Shown here: one piece after another, positions 39,055 through 51,714 of the stretch
Layout of the letters: each line of letters opens with the position of its first letter
Numbering within the stretch: position 1 is the stretch's first letter
Assembly (NCBI RefSeq): GCF_000264905.1
Contig: NW_006763145.1
Span: 1,377,841-1,441,840 of the forward strand
DNA length: 64,000 bases
Direction of reading: 5' to 3'
Origin: Stereum hirsutum FP-91666 SS1
Lineage: Eukaryota > Basidiomycota > Agaricomycetes > Russulales > Stereaceae
Translations under genes and position numbers: made by a program
Notes under the pieces: model-generated
What the model was told of the DNA's origin: nothing
Databases searched by the model: none
Seen by the model: only the letters and a program-made list of their open reading frames with translations

Positions 39055-42000
39055 ATGGCAACGATGTCGCGGTCTTTCTTGGATGCATCTGTTCCCGATC
39101 TTGTCAATAAGCTTAGTTTGGACGAGAAAATATCTCTGCTTGCGGGCCCGAACTGGTGGAATACTTCCGCCATCGAACGCCTGGAGATTCCGGCGGTCAG
39201 GATGAGCGATGGACCGAACGTACGTCGTTATTTCTTCTCGCCCATCGCTATTACTTACAGGTATGTCTGTAGGGCGTTCGTGGGTCGTCTCATTTTCTTC
39301 CTACTCCAGCGCATTGTTTGCCCGTGCGTCTTCGCTTAGTTGCCCAAAGACTTCGTGTTCTCAACGACACAATTTCAGTGCGCAACGTCGCTAGCTGCCA
39401 CGTTCGATGAGCAGCTTATTCGTGAAGCCGGCGAGTTTCTCGCAGAAGAAACCAAGATAAAATCTTCCGTCATCCTTCTCGCTCCCACTTGCAACATTCA
39501 ACGTTCTCCGCTCGGAGGGCGCGCGTTTGAGTCGTTCTCGGAGGACCCTCACCTATCCGGTATGTCTCCGGTATTTTCGTCACCTAATCGCATCTATATC
39601 TCATCAACCATTACTATTGTTAAGGTACTCTGGCCGCTGCATATGTCGCCGGTCTTCAGTCCAAAGGCGTCGCCGCTACCATAAAGCACTTCGTTGGAAA
39701 CGATCAAGAGCACGAACGGACTGCTGCCAACTCCGCCGTATCCGACCGCGCCCTTAGAGAGATATACCTATATCCGTGCGCATTGATGATTGAATTATAT
39801 ACCCTCTAGATCCCCAGACATCTTGTGCTAGGTTCCTGCTTGCTCAGAAGATCGCGAAGCCGTGGGCTTTCATGACTTCTTATGGAAGGATTGGTGGCGT
39901 CCACTGCTCAGAGAACCCAGACTTGCTTCAGAGGATCCTTCGGGACGAGTGGAACTTCGATGGAATAGTAATTAGCGATTGGTATGTCCTTCTCCACACC
40001 CTCAAATCTATTGTTATCCGAGCTTCATTAGTCCCGGACTCTGACGTCTTTTCGATGCAGGCACGGTACCTACGGCACTGCAGAAGCTCTCAATGCAGGC
40101 CTCGACCTCGAGATGCCGGGACCTCCTCGCTGGAGGACCTCGAATCTCATCTACCACACCCTGTCATCGCAGAAACTCCTTCGTACCACCATCGATGATC
40201 GCGTCACCGCCATTCTCACTTTCGTGCAAAAAGTCGCCCGGAAAAATCCAGATATCGTCTATGGCGATGGCGTCGAGCGTTCGCGCGATTCTCCCGAGAT
40301 ACGTGCGTTTTGCAGGCGTCTAGCTGCCAGTGGTGTTGTCCTCTTGAAAAACCAGAACGCCGTACTCCCCCTCACGCAGAGGAGAATCAAGAGGATCGCA
40401 GTTATCGGCCCGAACGCTCGCGCTCGGGTTATTTCCGGAGGAGGTTCTGCCGCTCTCAAACCGAAATACGTCGTCACTCCATGGGAAGGAATAAAGCAGG
40501 CTGCTCCTGAGAGTGTCGAGATCAAGTTCGAGCTCGGGTGTTATGGTGTGTGTGATCTTGAGTATTTCGGGTCACGATGACGAACATACACGTTCTAGCC
40601 CACAAATATTTACCGACGCTCGAGAACCAGTTGACGACACCGGACGGGAAGCCCGGCTGGCTCTGCACCTTCTACACGCAGGATGAGGAAGGTCACCCAG
40701 ACCGTGCAGTTGCCAGCTTCGTCGTTGAAGACACTCGCATCAAGTTGAACGACTTTTTGCCCGAAGGGATGACTCCCGAGTGGACGATCAAGCTCAGTGG
40801 AAGGCTTCTTGTTGAAGAAAGCGGCCCCTTTGACTTGGGACTCACCGTCGCAGGTGGATTTAACCAGTTTCGATGGTGTATCCGTACTGACAGTGCTGTA
40901 ACAATCCAGGCCGGGCTAAACTGTGGATCAACGATAAACTTACTATCGACAACTGGTAAATTCGTCGTCCTCTCCTTGCTGTATTTGTTTTGCTCATCCA
41001 CCTTCCCAACAAGGACGAGACAGACGCCAGGGGATTTCTTCTACGGGTAACAGTTTTATCTATTATATCGTTACTCTTTCAGCTCTGAGGAGAACTTCAG
41101 TCAGGGCACTATCGAAGAAAAGGCAGTAGTTGATCTCATCGGCGGAGAGACAGTCGAGGTCCTGGTCGAGTACACCAACACGTCTCCGCCGGATAGCGAA
41201 GGCGATAGAGATCTTTCACAACCCGCGTTGATGCGTGGTGTCGTACGTCGCACCGTTAAAGGAATATTTCTATCTACTAACGACGGAATATAGCGTTTAG
41301 GTGGTGCGGCGAAGATAGACCCCGATAAGGCCATCGAGGACGCCGTTAGACTCGCGTCTCAATCCGACGCGGTGATAGTTGTTGCGGGTCTGACGCCGGA
41401 ATGGGAGAGTGAAGGCTTTGATCGACCTTCCCTCGACCTTCCTGGCCGTCAAGACGAGCTGATCATGAGAGTTGGAAGAGTTAATGCTAGTACCATCGTT
41501 GTCGTGCAGTCTGTGAGTGCATGCCAATTTTGTCGTCGTTCTCTTTCTGAGGTTTACCCATCACGGTTGTGTACACTTCCAATTGTAGGGCTCTGCTGTC
41601 GCAATGCCCTGGATACACAGAGTCTCGGCGATCGTTCAAGCATGGTACCAGGGAAACGAAGTCGGCAATGCCATCGCAGACGTCCTCTTTGGCAAAGTCA
41701 ACCCATCTGGTCGACTGCCTCTCACTTTCCCCGTTCGCATAGAAGACATTCCGGCCTATCCGAATCTCCAAAGCGAGGCGGGCGAAATCCATTACAGGGA
41801 AGATCTCTTTGTAGGATATAAGTACTATCAGTCAAGGAAGGTGCATCCACTGTTCCCTTTCGGGTGAGTGCTCTGATGACTTTCTCCTAGCCAAAGCGCT
41901 GATCATAATGGCTTACCATAGTCATGGCCTCTCATACACGTCATTTGAGTTCACGGACCTCACCATTTCTGAACCCTCATCTGATGATGTTGGATTCGAG

Positions 42001-42327
42001 GTTCACATTTCGCTATCGGTCCGGAATGTTGGTCCTGTCATTGGCTCTGAGGTTGTCCAGTTATATGTGTCCTACCCACCTACAGGTAATATCATCCCAC
42101 ATCGGCAACTCAGAGGGTTTGTTAAGGTGCATGATCTTCATCCGGGAGAGTCACAAGAGGCCGTCATTGCCCTTGATCGCTATGCTTTCTCCTTTTGGGA
42201 TGCGGGAAAGGGGGTATGGACTGTTGGCTCTGGTACCTATGGCATCTCTGTTGGAAACAGCAGTGACAGTCTGCCTTTGGAAGGAGAGGTGGTCATGAAG
42301 AGAGGCCTGCAGTGGACAGGAGTTTAG
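39055..42327 (+). CDS. GH3 beta-glucosidase with PA14 domain, no signal peptide
   Basis: A dozen or more exons encode about 870 residues. The GH3 N-domain has [52 protein letters not shown] and [12 protein letters not shown]. The catalytic nucleophile Asp is in GIVISDW at 39977-39979. The second domain has [17 protein letters not shown]14 insert (TFYTQDEEG to [14 protein letters not shown]) precedes the acid/base region [10 protein letters not shown] (Glu near 41411). A fibronectin-III-like C-terminus follows ([19 protein letters not shown] to [11 protein letters not shown]). Enzymes of this GH3-PA14 type hydrolyse cellobiose or other beta-glucosides. The N-terminus [15 protein letters not shown] is not a secretion signal, so an intracellular enzyme is inferred; a missed upstream exon could change this. 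Confidence 0.9.
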
Positions 42328-42880
42328 ATAATTTTTGTCTCTGTAGTGAGGATTGTTTCTGTGCTGTGCTGGTGTTTTGTGTCTTTCTTACAATATATAT
42401 ATATATACATAGCTCGCAATTCACTGATGGTCGTTATGAGTTGGAGCGGTGTGTGGCCTGGTTGTACCATGTGCGGTGGTTGTAGGACATCATGGCTGGA
42501 CGGTCGCTGGCAGAGGAGAGATGACAACATGCACCAGCAAGCAAGGGGAGCTGACAAATATAATGAATAACCAGGACCTGGTTAGTTAGTTAGGCCCTCG
42601 GGCCTCTTAAAAATTTTTTGGACCCCACTCAGAAAATCGTCAAAAATCGCCAAAATGATAGATTGGGCTGGGAGCGATGTAGGTATCATGTGCTGATGCT
42701 AATTGGATTATTATAGAACCATTTTGTGGGCAAAATGTTGATGACTGGGTCAAAACTAGAGTGAAATAATTAAGAGTTTCGCTGTTGGGCAGTCTTACGC
42801 AAAGCTCAGACTGGTAAATTGAGTGTGATTGAACAGCCATGCATCATGGAAATATAGAAGCATAAGGTTTGGGCTCAGAG
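42328..42880. other. Start of the repeat-rich compartment
   Basis: Non-coding A/T-rich DNA after the last recognisable host gene. It contains a (ta)n microsatellite at about 42394-42407 and a palindromic ggccctcgggcct near 42592. No gene is supported. Confidence 0.4.
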
Positions 42881-43026
42881 GCTAGGGCAGGGGAAGATCG
42901 ACGTCAACGGCGAACATAACCTAGCCTAGGCTAGGGTAGGGGAAGATCGACGTCAACGGCGAACATAACCTAGCCTAGGCTAGGGTAGGGGAAGATCGAC
43001 GTCAACGGCGAACATAACCTAGCCTA
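42881..43026. repeat. 49-bp tandem repeat, three units
   Basis: Units begin at 42881, 42930 and 42979 with gctagggYaggggaagatcg and are nearly identical. The unit junction forms the palindrome cctagcctaggctagg, so each boundary can fold as a cruciform. The exact period and near identity indicate recent expansion or gene conversion. Confidence 0.9.
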
Positions 43027-43876
43027 ATTCAAGTGCAGATTGAATGATAGACTGATTATAAATCACTTATACTTCATTCCCCAAAAGAAATAAAGAGCGG
43101 AGGTTCTTCTGATTGGCTCAGAAATATTATTTAAATCATTTAAATATTAATTACGGTTAGTTAGTTCACCCCTCGCCTCCCTTAACAAAAAAATCGACTC
43201 CCGGTGTTTCATTCAGGATCTCAGCTCCCCTTGAGTTCACAGCCTAAGTGGCCACTTACCACCTTTGAATTCTATGTCATAACATTCAGTGGCTACCCTG
43301 GAAAGAGATTACCCTTTTTCCACTATGCATGGATGCTTCAGTGACAATAAAGACGGCAACATCTCTCCCTGGTTTGGACCAGCAGGTAACGGCTTACCAG
43401 AGGGTGTTATAGCCGGGCAACACTTTGCAAGGTTCAAGAAGGAACCTGTACATTCAGCCTATACATTTTCCACTCATTTGTTGCCTGCATCTGATCTGAA
43501 TACAAGTTGACAAATATTTGGCACACAAAATCTAACCCTCTAGAGGTATTACACTTCTTCTCTGTTATAAATTATTGCTAATAACGTGGTACACTTTTGA
43601 CTAGTCTTACACTATATTCGCCAAGGATGGACCCATGCACAACACTAGGAGCTGTGCTCACTTTCTGGAAAAATGTGGACAGAGAAAGATGGATAAGGTG
43701 CTAAACCCACCCATAGCAACTTCATCATCTTTGTGTATATTCCCTTCACAATTCCTCTTTCTGTCTCTTCACCTTGTATTTCTGTGTTCCAAAGGCACTA
43801 ACTGAATCTTTGTTCCACTGACAATTGAGCAGGGTTTACCTTTACTCGCTTATGAACCCCGATCTCGTTCACTGTA
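43027..43876. other. Non-coding A/T-rich interval
   Basis: About 850 bp with short ORFs only (the longest is the 73-codon frame at 43289). Motifs tttaaatcatttaaat near 43130 and ttagttagtt near 43157 echo the segment near 42583 and may mark another decayed repeat. No gene can be supported. Confidence 0.3.
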
Positions 43877-45185
43877 CTGGCGATAACGTAAAGTCTGGGA
43901 ACACGTGGTCGACACGGAGTCTCTATGTTCACGTCGTTTTGCGATAGTGTGCTCACACAACTGCTGGTGGCAAAATTTATGTACGGAATCTGTAGACTAC
44001 ATGCCAATGAAATATTCTATGTGCTTCAAAACCTTGTATGCTTTTCTTTTGACTACTCCACAGCCTGAACTCTCGTGTCCATCTGTCCTGTGTGAGCCTC
44101 AATGTCCTCGACTGTTAACTCATCCCATACCTTCTAAACAGCAGCCCAAAGCTTGTCAAGAGAATTAGCTGATCCAGGGAGGTCCGCTACACGGTTCTTC
44201 ACCTTGAGCCAAAGCGGTTCCTCGGGGTTTGGATTGGGGGAAGATGTTGGGTGGGGAAGGTGCTTGATCCCGAGCTCGTTTCGGGCAGCTTTGGCGAGAA
44301 CACTTTTGTGGCCGGGGGCTCTATCCTCCACTACAAGGATCTCACACCCTCTACGACTCTCCATCTCCTTCACAAAGTCCTTCAAAGGACCATGAAGCAC
44401 CTGCTCAACATATTCCTTTCCACCCATTCCTCCATCCTTCCTCTGACCATTCTGATCCTTCTTGGGTGGGGGTAAATCCAGCTTGATGATGGGACCCTTG
44501 ACACTGTGAGCGATGCATGCCCAAACCATGATCAATTTGCGCCCACTTCGGAAGATTGGCTGTGTACACTCAAAGTTATGCTCTTTTCCTGGACGATGTG
44601 TCACCCTTTTCTGACCCGGCCTCTCTCCTAACTCTATTGACATCTCATCCATCTATATAACCCAGCTCCAATCTCTCCCTGTATTATCCTTAGCCCATTG
44701 GAGACGCTTTCTGACCGCTGCCGCTGAAAGAAAGGGCTTGCGACGTGCGACACAGTGGCGATAGCCGGTAGCATTGGCGATGCCACGGACTTGGCGCTCT
44801 GTTACTTCTGGAATAAGTAACCCCCAAAATGTATTTACAGGGCTTAAATCGATTATTTTTGATTTCTTGGATGATGTGGCACTCCGTGCGATTGTCGATA
44901 GCGCAAGGATGACCCGAACGGGGTAGATCGTTGTGAGTATGATACTTCTCTTCCCGCCGCTGAGTATACAAGGCTGTTGAGGGTGCACAGCCAATTTCTT
45001 TGGCAATTCTGTGGTAGTCCCAGCCCAGCTTGCGAAGCTGAAGTATCCGGCCATGTTTGGAGGGTGTGAGAGGGGTTTTGCGAATGGGAGGCATGGGTTT
45101 AGGTGAAAGAAACATCGAACAAACATGTGTCACACAAAGATTCAATGACACATGACCGTGCTCGAAGACTTTATGTCACTACGAG
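43877..45185 (-). pseudogene. Decayed Tc1/mariner transposon with transposase relic
   Basis: The minus strand encodes the parts of a Tc1-type transposase in two frames. An N-terminal helix-turn-helix region (ILQLRKLGWDYHRIAKEIG; RSGHPCAI) lies at about 45090-44860. Then, after a frame change, come RKRLQWAKDNTGRDWSWVI and a catalytic domain with DEMSIELG, VVEDRAPGHKS and NPEEPLWLKVKN. A stop sits immediately before the first DDE block (about 44653), and further stops follow KLWAAV. Degenerate inverted repeats containing taaagtct flank it, next to TA dinucleotides (43875-43876 and 45186-45187), as expected for Tc1/mariner. The copy cannot make active enzyme as it stands. Confidence 0.85.
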
Positions 45186-45187
45186 TA

Positions 45188-47461
45188 CATGATTGCACCC
45201 TTTGCGCCCGTACATTGGAAAGTGTTTGGATGCAATACTCAACAGAGAATTGGTGAAGAGGAAAGAGCTTTGGTCAGAACCTACCATTGCACAAGGGTGG
45301 GAAAATCTGAGTACATTTATTTACCCAAAGACGTACAAATCTGATATTGGTCACAGGGAGCATTCAAGGGCCATTTGAGGAAGTCACCATACAATATTGT
45401 ATTATTAATAAAATCAAGTTTTGCGGCAATGTAATGGTTATTGAACATCTCGACATTAAGGAGATGAGAAGGGTGGCCAACGGAAAGGGGGAGAAGAATA
45501 GTGTTGAATATGCCATGCCAAATATTATTGCAAATACGGTGTAGATAACCAAGTTGTATAGGTTTATCAGAATCGAACACCGACTAATCAACGTCAAAAT
45601 GCGTGAAGAAGGGAGTTGGAAGTCCAAAGTCCTGATGTGGATATGATGGAGCGCAGGATGTGGAAATTCCTAGGTGCGGAAGAGGTGCATAACACTGTCT
45701 ATGATGCTGCCTCAGAGATACTCAGAAGTGAAGAGGGAGGCAAGATGGAGAGTTGTCAAATTGAGGGTGCTATTAAGCAAGGAATTCTATCTAATGATCT
45801 GGAAGAAATGCTTAATCCCAGGGGCAATGTGGGAAAGATAGTGAAGAGCATTATGATATTTGAGACAATGGTGCCAAAGTCAATGGCTCTCAATCTAGGT
45901 GTCTCTGCCAAAGATCAAAGGCAGAATCCTCGCCCAGAAAGAACAATCCAGAGAGGTAAGAGATCATCAAGCCAAAGACCACAAATGCTGTGTGCACCTT
46001 GCTTCCACTTTGATGACAGTGTGCGCTGAAGGAAGGAGAGAACATCAGGAGAAGGAAGACTAATTAGAAGTAAAGGAATAGAGCTGGCGACTGGTGGTTC
46101 AGAGGAGAAGAAGTCGCTAAGGTTTTTGAAGGGGGCGAGCCCAGCTGACGCCGGCGGGGTGATTGCCTTTTTGTAATCTGCAGAGAGTTGTGTGTAAATC
46201 ATTTTTTGAGATGATTGATGAGACTTGGAGGAAGAGTTTTTGAGGAAGGGAAAAGTGCGTACAGATCAAGTTACAACCTCTCTTATATTCTGGGAGAAAA
46301 AGGTTCTCCCAATGTAGCCTCACCATCTAGCTCAGTAGCCAACGAAAACTTTGGGATTGTCTATGAAAATCATATTGTAGCTGGACAAGATTAGCAGAGC
46401 GGACAAAGAACGTCGGGGTGATTTGTGTAAGTTATATTTCTTGTTAAATATCTGTCATATATGTCATGACCTTTCATCATTTCCATGCCTTTTCTATTAT
46501 TTTCTGGTGTGTGCCACAGTTGGGCCACACTTTTCCAAGTTTCTGTACCACTGTGGCCTGAGTTTGGTTGTGTTTGGTTCTGGCTAGTATATAAACCTAC
46601 TTCCTGTTTTGTACTCTAGTCTTGAGATCGTCAATCTCCCTCCTATACAACCTTTTCCTCGCCCTTGGTGTGTGTTTCTGAGTGAGAGATCGCCTGCCAG
46701 CAACCCCTCTTCATAGGATATGGTTGTTCTGGTGTGGTCGTAACAATATATAACCCTATTGTACCAAACTGTGACACGATAAACAGAACAAGTCATTAAT
46801 ATGTCACGCAAAATCTACATGAACAGTTAGTCTGAAAAGTACAGTACATTGTCCTATCTGCATAATATTTGTGTGTTGCTGAATAATATTTTATGTCCAA
46901 AATTCATTTGATTGCTGGAGGGGTGTAAAATAGATCACTTTTGGAAAATTGTGCTCTCTGGAACACAACCAGTCTATTAAAAGTGAGCAGACCATTGGAG
47001 ATAAAGTATTTACTTAAAGCGCATGAACTATACAACTATTGTATGAGGATAATAAGTGATGCTTGAGCTAGAGCCTTATTAAGTGGGGATCTGTTACAGT
47101 GCTTTGGCCATGAGACCCCCTTCCCCAACATAGGCTACTATTATCTACTAAAGTAAGTTAGAATTGCTTACAATATATCCATGTTTATGTTGATAGTAAA
47201 GGCTGATCAAAGTGTCTACTGTCTTTTTTTCACCTTAAGTTCATCAGTGATGTGAAAGGACAGCTCTGTAAATCAAGCCAGTCCCCCTTCGAGGTTCATT
47301 GGGCTTGGGGGATAGTATACACTTATCTTGTTCAGCATGATTTGTGCGCAAAATAAATTAGACAAGTTCACAGTCTATTCAAGCCCTGCTATATTTGGCT
47401 CAAGGGCTCAGGATAGACAGGGGATGGTGTAAGGAGCATACATGCAGATATATTCTTTTTT
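45188..47461. other. Unassigned A/T-rich DNA
   Basis: 2.3 kb without a recognisable gene. The longest plausible frame is 45616-46029 (+), 137 codons with an acidic, Met-rich composition (EEVHNTVYDAASEILRSEEG). It has no family match and no clear introns, and may be a relic of a repeat. No tRNA, rRNA or terminal-repeat pair was found. Confidence 0.3.
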
Positions 47462-48261
47462 CCTGTTCTCTGCTTTTTTTTCCCTTTCCCACTCCATTCA
47501 TCTTCAGACACATCCTCTTCTATTTCTTACCTACTGTGGCGAACAAAAATAATGCAGGTGGCACTGTGGCCTCAAAAATGACTTGAGTTTTTTTCAGCGA
47601 GGGTCTTGATTATTGTACGGTCTTTTGTATGATATAATAGTAGTCTGTATGGAGTATCTACCGGGCAATGATATTCTGCCAATACCTGTACATGGGGTGA
47701 TAAAATCGCGAATTTGATTAAATTGCCCGATTAAATTGTAATTTTAATAGCACATGAAAGACATAATATTTTCAAGCAAACAAAAGTTCTATCGGACACT
47801 TTGGTATGTATAGAGAGCAATTAAAGTCATAAACAGCCAGTGTCATAGCATGTACAATTATGGGGTCAGGGGACATTGTGTGGCATAAAGTGCAGGTCAC
47901 AACATGGCCTCTTCTGAGCAGAAATAGAGGTTCTAATACTTTCTGAAGTAATTTACATAAAATTATGGTACAGTTGCTTTATAAATGAGCTCTTGGAATG
48001 AGATTCTGGGTCCATTTCTATGTAGAGTAGTACTATGCTGTAGCCTGCACTTTGTGCCACGCAATGTCCCCTGACCCCATAATTGTACAGGCTATAACAC
48101 TGACTGTTTATGGCCTTTATCAGTTTCTCTATATCCCAAAGTTTCCCATAGAGCTTTGTTTTGCTTGAAAATATCATGTCTTTGATGTGCTATTAAAAAT
48201 ACAATTTAATCGGACAATTTAATCAAATTCGCGATTTTATCACCCCTTGTACAGGTATCAG
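47462..48261. repeat. First copy of an exact 800-bp direct duplication flanking a gap
   Basis: By eye, this block reappears unchanged 1688 bp downstream at 49150-49949; the predicted ORFs 47953-48177 and 49641-49865 are identical. It includes a truncated copy of the long-inverted-repeat element (from about 47534), ending exactly at the N run. Identity without a single difference beside a gap favours an unresolved assembly overlap over a true tandem duplication. Confidence 0.9.
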
Positions 48262-49149
48262 NNNNNNNNNNNNNNNNNNNNNNNNNNNNNNNNNNNNNNN
48301 NNNNNNNNNNNNNNNNNNNNNNNNNNNNNNNNNNNNNNNNNNNNNNNNNNNNNNNNNNNNNNNNNNNNNNNNNNNNNNNNNNNNNNNNNNNNNNNNNNNN
48401 NNNNNNNNNNNNNNNNNNNNNNNNNNNNNNNNNNNNNNNNNNNNNNNNNNNNNNNNNNNNNNNNNNNNNNNNNNNNNNNNNNNNNNNNNNNNNNNNNNNN
48501 NNNNNNNNNNNNNNNNNNNNNNNNNNNNNNNNNNNNNNNNNNNNNNNNNNNNNNNNNNNNNNNNNNNNNNNNNNNNNNNNNNNNNNNNNNNNNNNNNNNN
48601 NNNNNNNNNNNNNNNNNNNNNNNNNNNNNNNNNNNNNNNNNNNNNNNNNNNNNNNNNNNNNNNNNNNNNNNNNNNNNNNNNNNNNNNNNNNNNNNNNNNN
48701 NNNNNNNNNNNNNNNNNNNNNNNNNNNNNNNNNNNNNNNNNNNNNNNNNNNNNNNNNNNNNNNNNNNNNNNNNNNNNNNNNNNNNNNNNNNNNNNNNNNN
48801 NNNNNNNNNNNNNNNNNNNNNNNNNNNNNNNNNNNNNNNNNNNNNNNNNNNNNNNNNNNNNNNNNNNNNNNNNNNNNNNNNNNNNNNNNNNNNNNNNNNN
48901 NNNNNNNNNNNNNNNNNNNNNNNNNNNNNNNNNNNNNNNNNNNNNNNNNNNNNNNNNNNNNNNNNNNNNNNNNNNNNNNNNNNNNNNNNNNNNNNNNNNN
49001 NNNNNNNNNNNNNNNNNNNNNNNNNNNNNNNNNNNNNNNNNNNNNNNNNNNNNNNNNNNNNNNNNNNNNNNNNNNNNNNNNNNNNNNNNNNNNNNNNNNN
49101 NNNNNNNNNNNNNNNNNNNNNNNNNNNNNNNNNNNNNNNNNNNNNNNNN
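48262..49149. other. Assembly gap (888 N)
   Basis: Run of undetermined bases. Any open frames crossing it are artefacts of translating N. It lies inside a palindromic element, which explains why assembly failed there. Confidence 1.
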
Positions 49150-49221
49150 CCTGTTCTCTGCTTTTTTTTCCCTTTCCCACTCCATTCATCTTCAGACACA
49201 TCCTCTTCTATTTCTTACCTA

Positions 49222-50095
49222 CTGTGGCGAACAAAAATAATGCAGGTGGCACTGTGGCCTCAAAAATGACTTGAGTTTTTTTCAGCGAGGGTCTTGATTA
49301 TTGTACGGTCTTTTGTATGATATAATAGTAGTCTGTATGGAGTATCTACCGGGCAATGATATTCTGCCAATACCTGTACATGGGGTGATAAAATCGCGAA
49401 TTTGATTAAATTGCCCGATTAAATTGTAATTTTAATAGCACATGAAAGACATAATATTTTCAAGCAAACAAAAGTTCTATCGGACACTTTGGTATGTATA
49501 GAGAGCAATTAAAGTCATAAACAGCCAGTGTCATAGCATGTACAATTATGGGGTCAGGGGACATTGTGTGGCATAAAGTGCAGGTCACAACATGGCCTCT
49601 TCTGAGCAGAAATAGAGGTTCTAATACTTTCTGAAGTAATTTACATAAAATTATGGTACAGTTGCTTTATAAATGAGCTCTTGGAATGAGATTCTGGGTC
49701 CATTTCTATGTAGAGTAGTACTATGCTGTAGCCTGCACTTTGTGCCACGCAATGTCCCCTGACCCCATAATTGTACAGGCTATAACACTGACTGTTTATG
49801 GCCTTTATCAGTTTCTCTATATCCCAAAGTTTCCCATAGAGCTTTGTTTTGCTTGAAAATATCATGTCTTTGATGTGCTATTAAAAATACAATTTAATCG
49901 GACAATTTAATCAAATTCGCGATTTTATCACCCCTTGTACAGGTATCAGCAGGATATCATTGCCCGGTAGATACTCCATACAGACTACTATTATATCATA
50001 CAAAAGACCGTACAATAATCGAGACCCTCAATGAAAAAAAACTCAAGTCATTTTTGAGGCCACAGAGCCACCTGCATTATTTTTTTTCGCCACAG
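49222..50095. mobile_element. Long-inverted-repeat (foldback) element, TA-flanked
   Basis: The ends are CTGTGGCGAA... at 49222 and the complement ...TTCGCCACAG at 50095, each next to a TA dinucleotide (49220-49221 and 50096-50097). The arms are inverted copies over roughly 370 bp each (for example, gtagatactccatacag on the right matches the complement near 49330-49350) around a short centre near 49590-49727. There is no transposase. The TA duplication suits a Tc1/mariner-mobilised MITE; the relic at 43.9-45.2 kb shows that superfamily has been present, but its ends are not the same. Confidence 0.82.
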
Positions 50096-50097
50096 TA

Positions 50098-51416
50098 GAT
50101 GGTACAAGTAATATTCTGAGTCTCTCCTCCATCTGCTAAGGTAGCCTGGTCCTAAACCTAAGGCATCACCTATAGCCAAACCCTAACCTAAACCAAACAC
50201 AAGCCTAGCCCTGTAGCTGAAGGCGTAGGCGTACAAACGTGAATACTAGGAGCGCATGTCCTAGGGGCACTAGCCCAGAGAGAATATGAGTGAACTGAGA
50301 CCGTGGGCTTGGGGCTGGATACACCAGGACACAAGGTCACACTGAGTATGGCGAGAAGCAAAGGAGATCGAGTTAGGGAACTATTCTATGATACAGGTGA
50401 TTCTTATATACATCCTGAGCTGACCCTTTAGGGCACACCCTCACTGTACACTACAAGTGAACACTAAAGGAATCCTTCATGGATATCCAGTGGGTCTAGC
50501 AATGGGCACAATGGGTACAAACTGCTGAGTCAACATGCACAAGACTATTCTAGAATGTTCCAGACCTGATCACATGTCCCTACATCATGACCACAAGGTC
50601 ACATGCCATCACGTGCCTACCACATGACTGGTCACATGCCTATCCCTCTATCCATCCCACATCTCCATCGTCGAAGTGGCACCTGGGGCCACAATGCCCG
50701 CAAGGCGCGTACACTCCTTAGAAACACCGAGAAATAAAGAGTTAGGTTTAGCCTGAAGGCCGTTTCACCGTCCCCTTGGTTACGACTTCCGACCTTCTCC
50801 CGGCCCTGCTTCTTCTACGTTCCCACATTACTCCCGTTTGGCTCCCTCACGTTCCATACGTGTTACTTTGGTTAACTGCTTCTCCTTCCTGATTGGCTAT
50901 CCAATTACACTTCCTAGGCCGGCTACCTTGGCAACCGACTTAACCGGTCTTCCTTTGCTTCTACCTCTCATGTTCTCTCCGATTGGCTAGGATCCCTCTT
51001 CTCAGCTCAAAGCTCCTCGTATCTACATACCCCAGCTTTGAGCTCGTCAATACCTGGATTAGCTCTCTGACTCAATCTACCTTTCACCCCTTCAACCTTG
51101 TCTCTTTAGACCGTCTCGCGAACATTACCTGCGACCCCAACCCATCCCTTCACCTTTGGACCAGGATCAGCCGTGGAAGACACTCAGATTAACATCGAGT
51201 AGGCCCGGCCATGACAGATGGTCTACCACTGGAAGTTTAGCTTATCAGTGTTAGGCACAATAATCTACATGTGTGAGGAGTTTCGTACATCAGACCCGTT
51301 GTTTTGTTGTTCCCTTTCCATTCTTTCTTTTTTCTTTCATGGCCCTTGTCTACATTTGTTTCGGTATTCGATAGATAACCATGTCCTGGCTCAGTCCATC
51401 TACAGGGATCAGCTTA
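50098..51416. other. Repeat-like non-coding DNA
   Basis: 1.3 kb with no coding capacity. Short recurring words (gattggct in 50850-51000; repeated cacatg-containing words in 50570-50640) and C/T-rich tracts suggest an old retroelement terminal repeat. Its boundaries and target duplication could not be found, so no family is assigned. Confidence 0.3.
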
Positions 51417-51714
51417 TGTCTAGTGTGGTTCAACACATCTGTGATTTCAAGTGTTTCTATTCCATCGTTCTTTCTCCACAGTTTGGTATTCTTTTTTTTT
51501 TGTTTCGCAAATTGTGCCTGTAACTTGTTCAAAGATTCACGTATTCCGTATCCACAATCCTGTCCAGTGATATCGTTGATCTCTCCATTGGCTACCCATT
51601 TTCGTGTCCAGCATGGTTCAACATGTCTGTGATTTCAAGTGCTTCTATTCCATCGTTCTTTCTCCACAATTTGGTATTCTTTTTTTCATCTTGCGGATTG
51701 TGCCTGTAACTTGC
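51417..51714. repeat. About 188-bp tandem repeat, second unit split by a transposon
   Basis: Segments 51417-51530 and 51605-51714 are about 90% alike (tgtgatttcaagtg, ttctattccatcgttctttc, tgcctgtaacttg). The second unit breaks at the target duplication of the hAT-like element. It resumes after the element at 53204 with sequence (tattccgtatccacaatcctg) matching 51544-51605 of the first unit. Confidence 0.8.

Noticed and set aside
48206..49269. Several 310-340-codon ORFs across the gap
   Set aside because: They consist almost wholly of N translated as X and are artefacts.
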